From assembly GCA_008501785.1 (NCBI GenBank), contig QQUD01001014.1, positions 1 to 6,241 on the forward strand: a stretch of 6,241 bases of DNA. The letters are read 5' to 3'. Under the pieces are notes generated by a model. The model ran no database searches and was not told the origin of the DNA. It worked only from the letters and a program-made list of their open reading frames with translations. The position numbers and the translations under genes were made by a program. This document shows, piece by piece, positions 5,705 through 6,241 of this stretch; the first letter of the stretch is position 1; every line of letters starts with the position of its first letter. Origin of the DNA: Chloroflexota bacterium. Lineage in GTDB: Bacteria; Chloroflexota; Anaerolineae; Promineifilales; Promineifilaceae.

Positions 5705-5733
5705 ATTGTATGAACATTTTGTTCATGTGTCAA
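5705..5733 (-). promoter_or_regulatory. Sigma-70 type promoter of the tetR-ABC operon
   Basis: On the minus strand: TTGACA (5728-5733), a 17-bp spacer, then TACAAT (5705-5710). The -35 is perfect, the -10 matches five of six positions, and the spacing is ideal. Seven bases separate the -10 from the ATG at 5697, so transcription should start at or beside the start codon and yield a leaderless mRNA. Confidence 0.8.
5710..5726. promoter_or_regulatory. Putative TetR operator ATGAACA-TTT-TGTTCAT
   Basis: A perfect palindrome with 7-bp arms fills the -35/-10 spacer (5711-5727) almost exactly and shares one base with the -10. A bound dimer would block RNA polymerase. A third half-site, GTTCA at 5699-5703, faces TGAAC at 5711-5715 across 7 bp and would cover the transcription start. 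The regulator encoded immediately downstream is the obvious binder. Confidence 0.75.
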
Positions 5734-5750
5734 GAGTTTTGATTTGTGTG

Positions 5751-5778
5751 GGTGGGGGAAACGGCCGTTTCCCCCACC
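5751..5778. repeat. 28-bp perfect palindrome with GAAACGGCCGTTTC core
   Basis: Fourteen-base arms with no spacer: GGTGGGGGAAACGG and its exact complement, centred between 5764 and 5765. It lies 17 bp upstream of the tetR -35. It is the fullest copy of a motif whose core ACGGCCGT recurs at 1214-1221, 1434-1441, 2529-2536 and 2636-2643. No U-tract follows on either strand, so it is not a standard terminator. As RNA or cruciform it would be very stable. Confidence 0.8.
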
Positions 5779-5970
5779 TCATTCCCCTTACCCAAGTCCA
5801 ATTGCAATTGAAAATTCATATGTTTTAATAAAATTGTAGCGTATTCAGTTGGGGAGTTTCGCGCCACGCTTTAGCAAGAAATTGAGCAGTTCGCCAGGCG
5901 TCGTTGCAAAAATCCCGAAAAATGAAACAAGAATATTGACATAACAAGAAGCTAACAACGGAGCAAAATA

Positions 5971-6210
5971 ATGTCTGAAGATGTCATGGTTGCAAATCGC
6001 AGCAACCTTCTCAACCTACCCAAACTATGGTACACATTCACAAATCTGTTCACAACAGGTCGATTATTAGCCTTAATGATGGGGCTGCAAACCATTTGGT
6101 TGGCAGCCATCTGGGTGAGTGGCGCGGCTGGCAACGCACATAAATTGCCCAGGTTAATTCTGTTCACAATTATCACCGGCACGACGGTCGCATGGCTGCC
6201 AGATTTGTAA
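5971..6210 (+). CDS. Small predicted membrane protein, function unknown
   Basis: The only plus-strand gene I support: 79 residues with a GGAG 7 nt before the ATG. The N-terminal 30 residues are polar to amphipathic (MSEDVMVANRSNLLNLPKLW at the start). Two hydrophobic segments follow, at about 32-54 (LLALMMGLQTIWLAAIWVSG) and 60-76 (RLILFTIITGTTVAWLP), joined by a short GNAHK loop: a helical hairpin in the membrane. I do not recognise a family. It is transcribed away from the tetR operon and may be the first gene of another unit beyond the right edge. The opposite strand is also open here (95 codons), but that frame has no good ribosome site and a less natural composition. Confidence 0.55.
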   Translation: MSEDVMVANRSNLLNLPKLWYTFTNLFTTGRLLALMMGLQTIWLAAIWVSGAAGNAHKLPRLILFTIITGTTVAWLPDL

Positions 6211-6241
6211 AAAACCCGATTCATAAAAAGCATCACCACAT

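Larger units (their letters stand above)
5698..5970. other. Divergent intergenic region between tetR and the small membrane protein gene
   Basis: The left part holds the tetR promoter and operator, then the 28-bp palindrome (5751-5778). The rest is AT-rich, with the 12-bp palindrome CAATTGCAATTG (5799-5810). A weak plus-strand promoter candidate is TTGAAA (5808-5813) with TAAAAT (5829-5834), but the spacer is only 15 bp. No further gene is seen. Confidence 0.4.

Noticed and set aside
5936..5941. TTGACA before the small membrane protein gene as a -35 box
   Set aside because: The position 17 bp downstream is the ribosome site (CGGAGC), with no -10-like hexamer, so it cannot form a normal promoter for this gene.
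5952..6239. Minus-strand open frame of 95 codons at the right end
   Set aside because: No ribosome site can be seen and its composition is less natural than that of the plus-strand membrane protein, which has a well-spaced GGAG. I cannot fully exclude it.
1..6241. CRISPR array, tRNA, rRNA or transposase
   Set aside because: No regularly spaced direct repeats, no cloverleaf or rRNA-like stretch, and no transposase motifs were seen on either strand.

Overview
The window looks like chromosomal DNA of a free-living bacterium, most likely a member of the Chloroflexota (Anaerolineae-like). This is an inference from style: a Thr/Pro/Ala-rich lipoprotein linker (EPTATPVPV type), moderate GC, an ECF sigma factor paired with a very short zinc anti-sigma factor, and repeated GAAACGGCCGTTTC palindromes scattered through genes and spacers. 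No rRNA, tRNA, CRISPR array or transposase gene is present, so the lineage call is tentative.

Almost everything reads on the minus strand. From right to left along that strand: a TetR-family regulator (5697-4963), an ABC-2 permease (4966-3830), an ABC ATPase (3816-2854) and a second, paralogous ABC-2 permease (2857-1760) form a tight operon. Two of its junctions are 4-nt ATGA overlaps and the third is a 13-nt gap holding a strong Shine-Dalgarno. A 35-nt perfect inverted repeat follows, then an ECF sigma factor (1704-1105) and a soluble zinc-binding anti-sigma factor (1100-852). Downstream lie a CGCAAAG-type inverted repeat, a 65-codon protein-like fragment without a start codon (765-568, probable gene remnant), a spacer rich in small palindromes, and the first 115 codons of a secreted lipoprotein running off the left edge (345-1). 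On the plus strand at the right end there is one small predicted membrane protein (5971-6210).

The TetR operon is a self-contained efflux-type cassette. The repressor presumably controls its own promoter, where TTGACA - 17 bp - TACAAT encloses a perfect ATGAACA-TTT-TGTTCAT operator filling the -35/-10 spacer. The ATPase would drive a heterodimer of the two permeases. The export substrate cannot be told from sequence. The sigma/anti-sigma pair is a separate signalling unit, possibly redox-responsive because its zinc ligands are spaced as in RsrA.

The most interesting signals are: (1) five copies of ACGGCCGT in 6.2 kb, four inside genes and read in three different frames, one as a 28-bp perfect palindrome; (2) two lead genes (tetR and sigma) whose -10 hexamers sit exactly 7 nt before ATG with no Shine-Dalgarno, implying leaderless mRNAs, while downstream operon genes carry good Shine-Dalgarno sites; (3) the nested SD/anti-SD palindrome covering the expected -35 region of the sigma gene.
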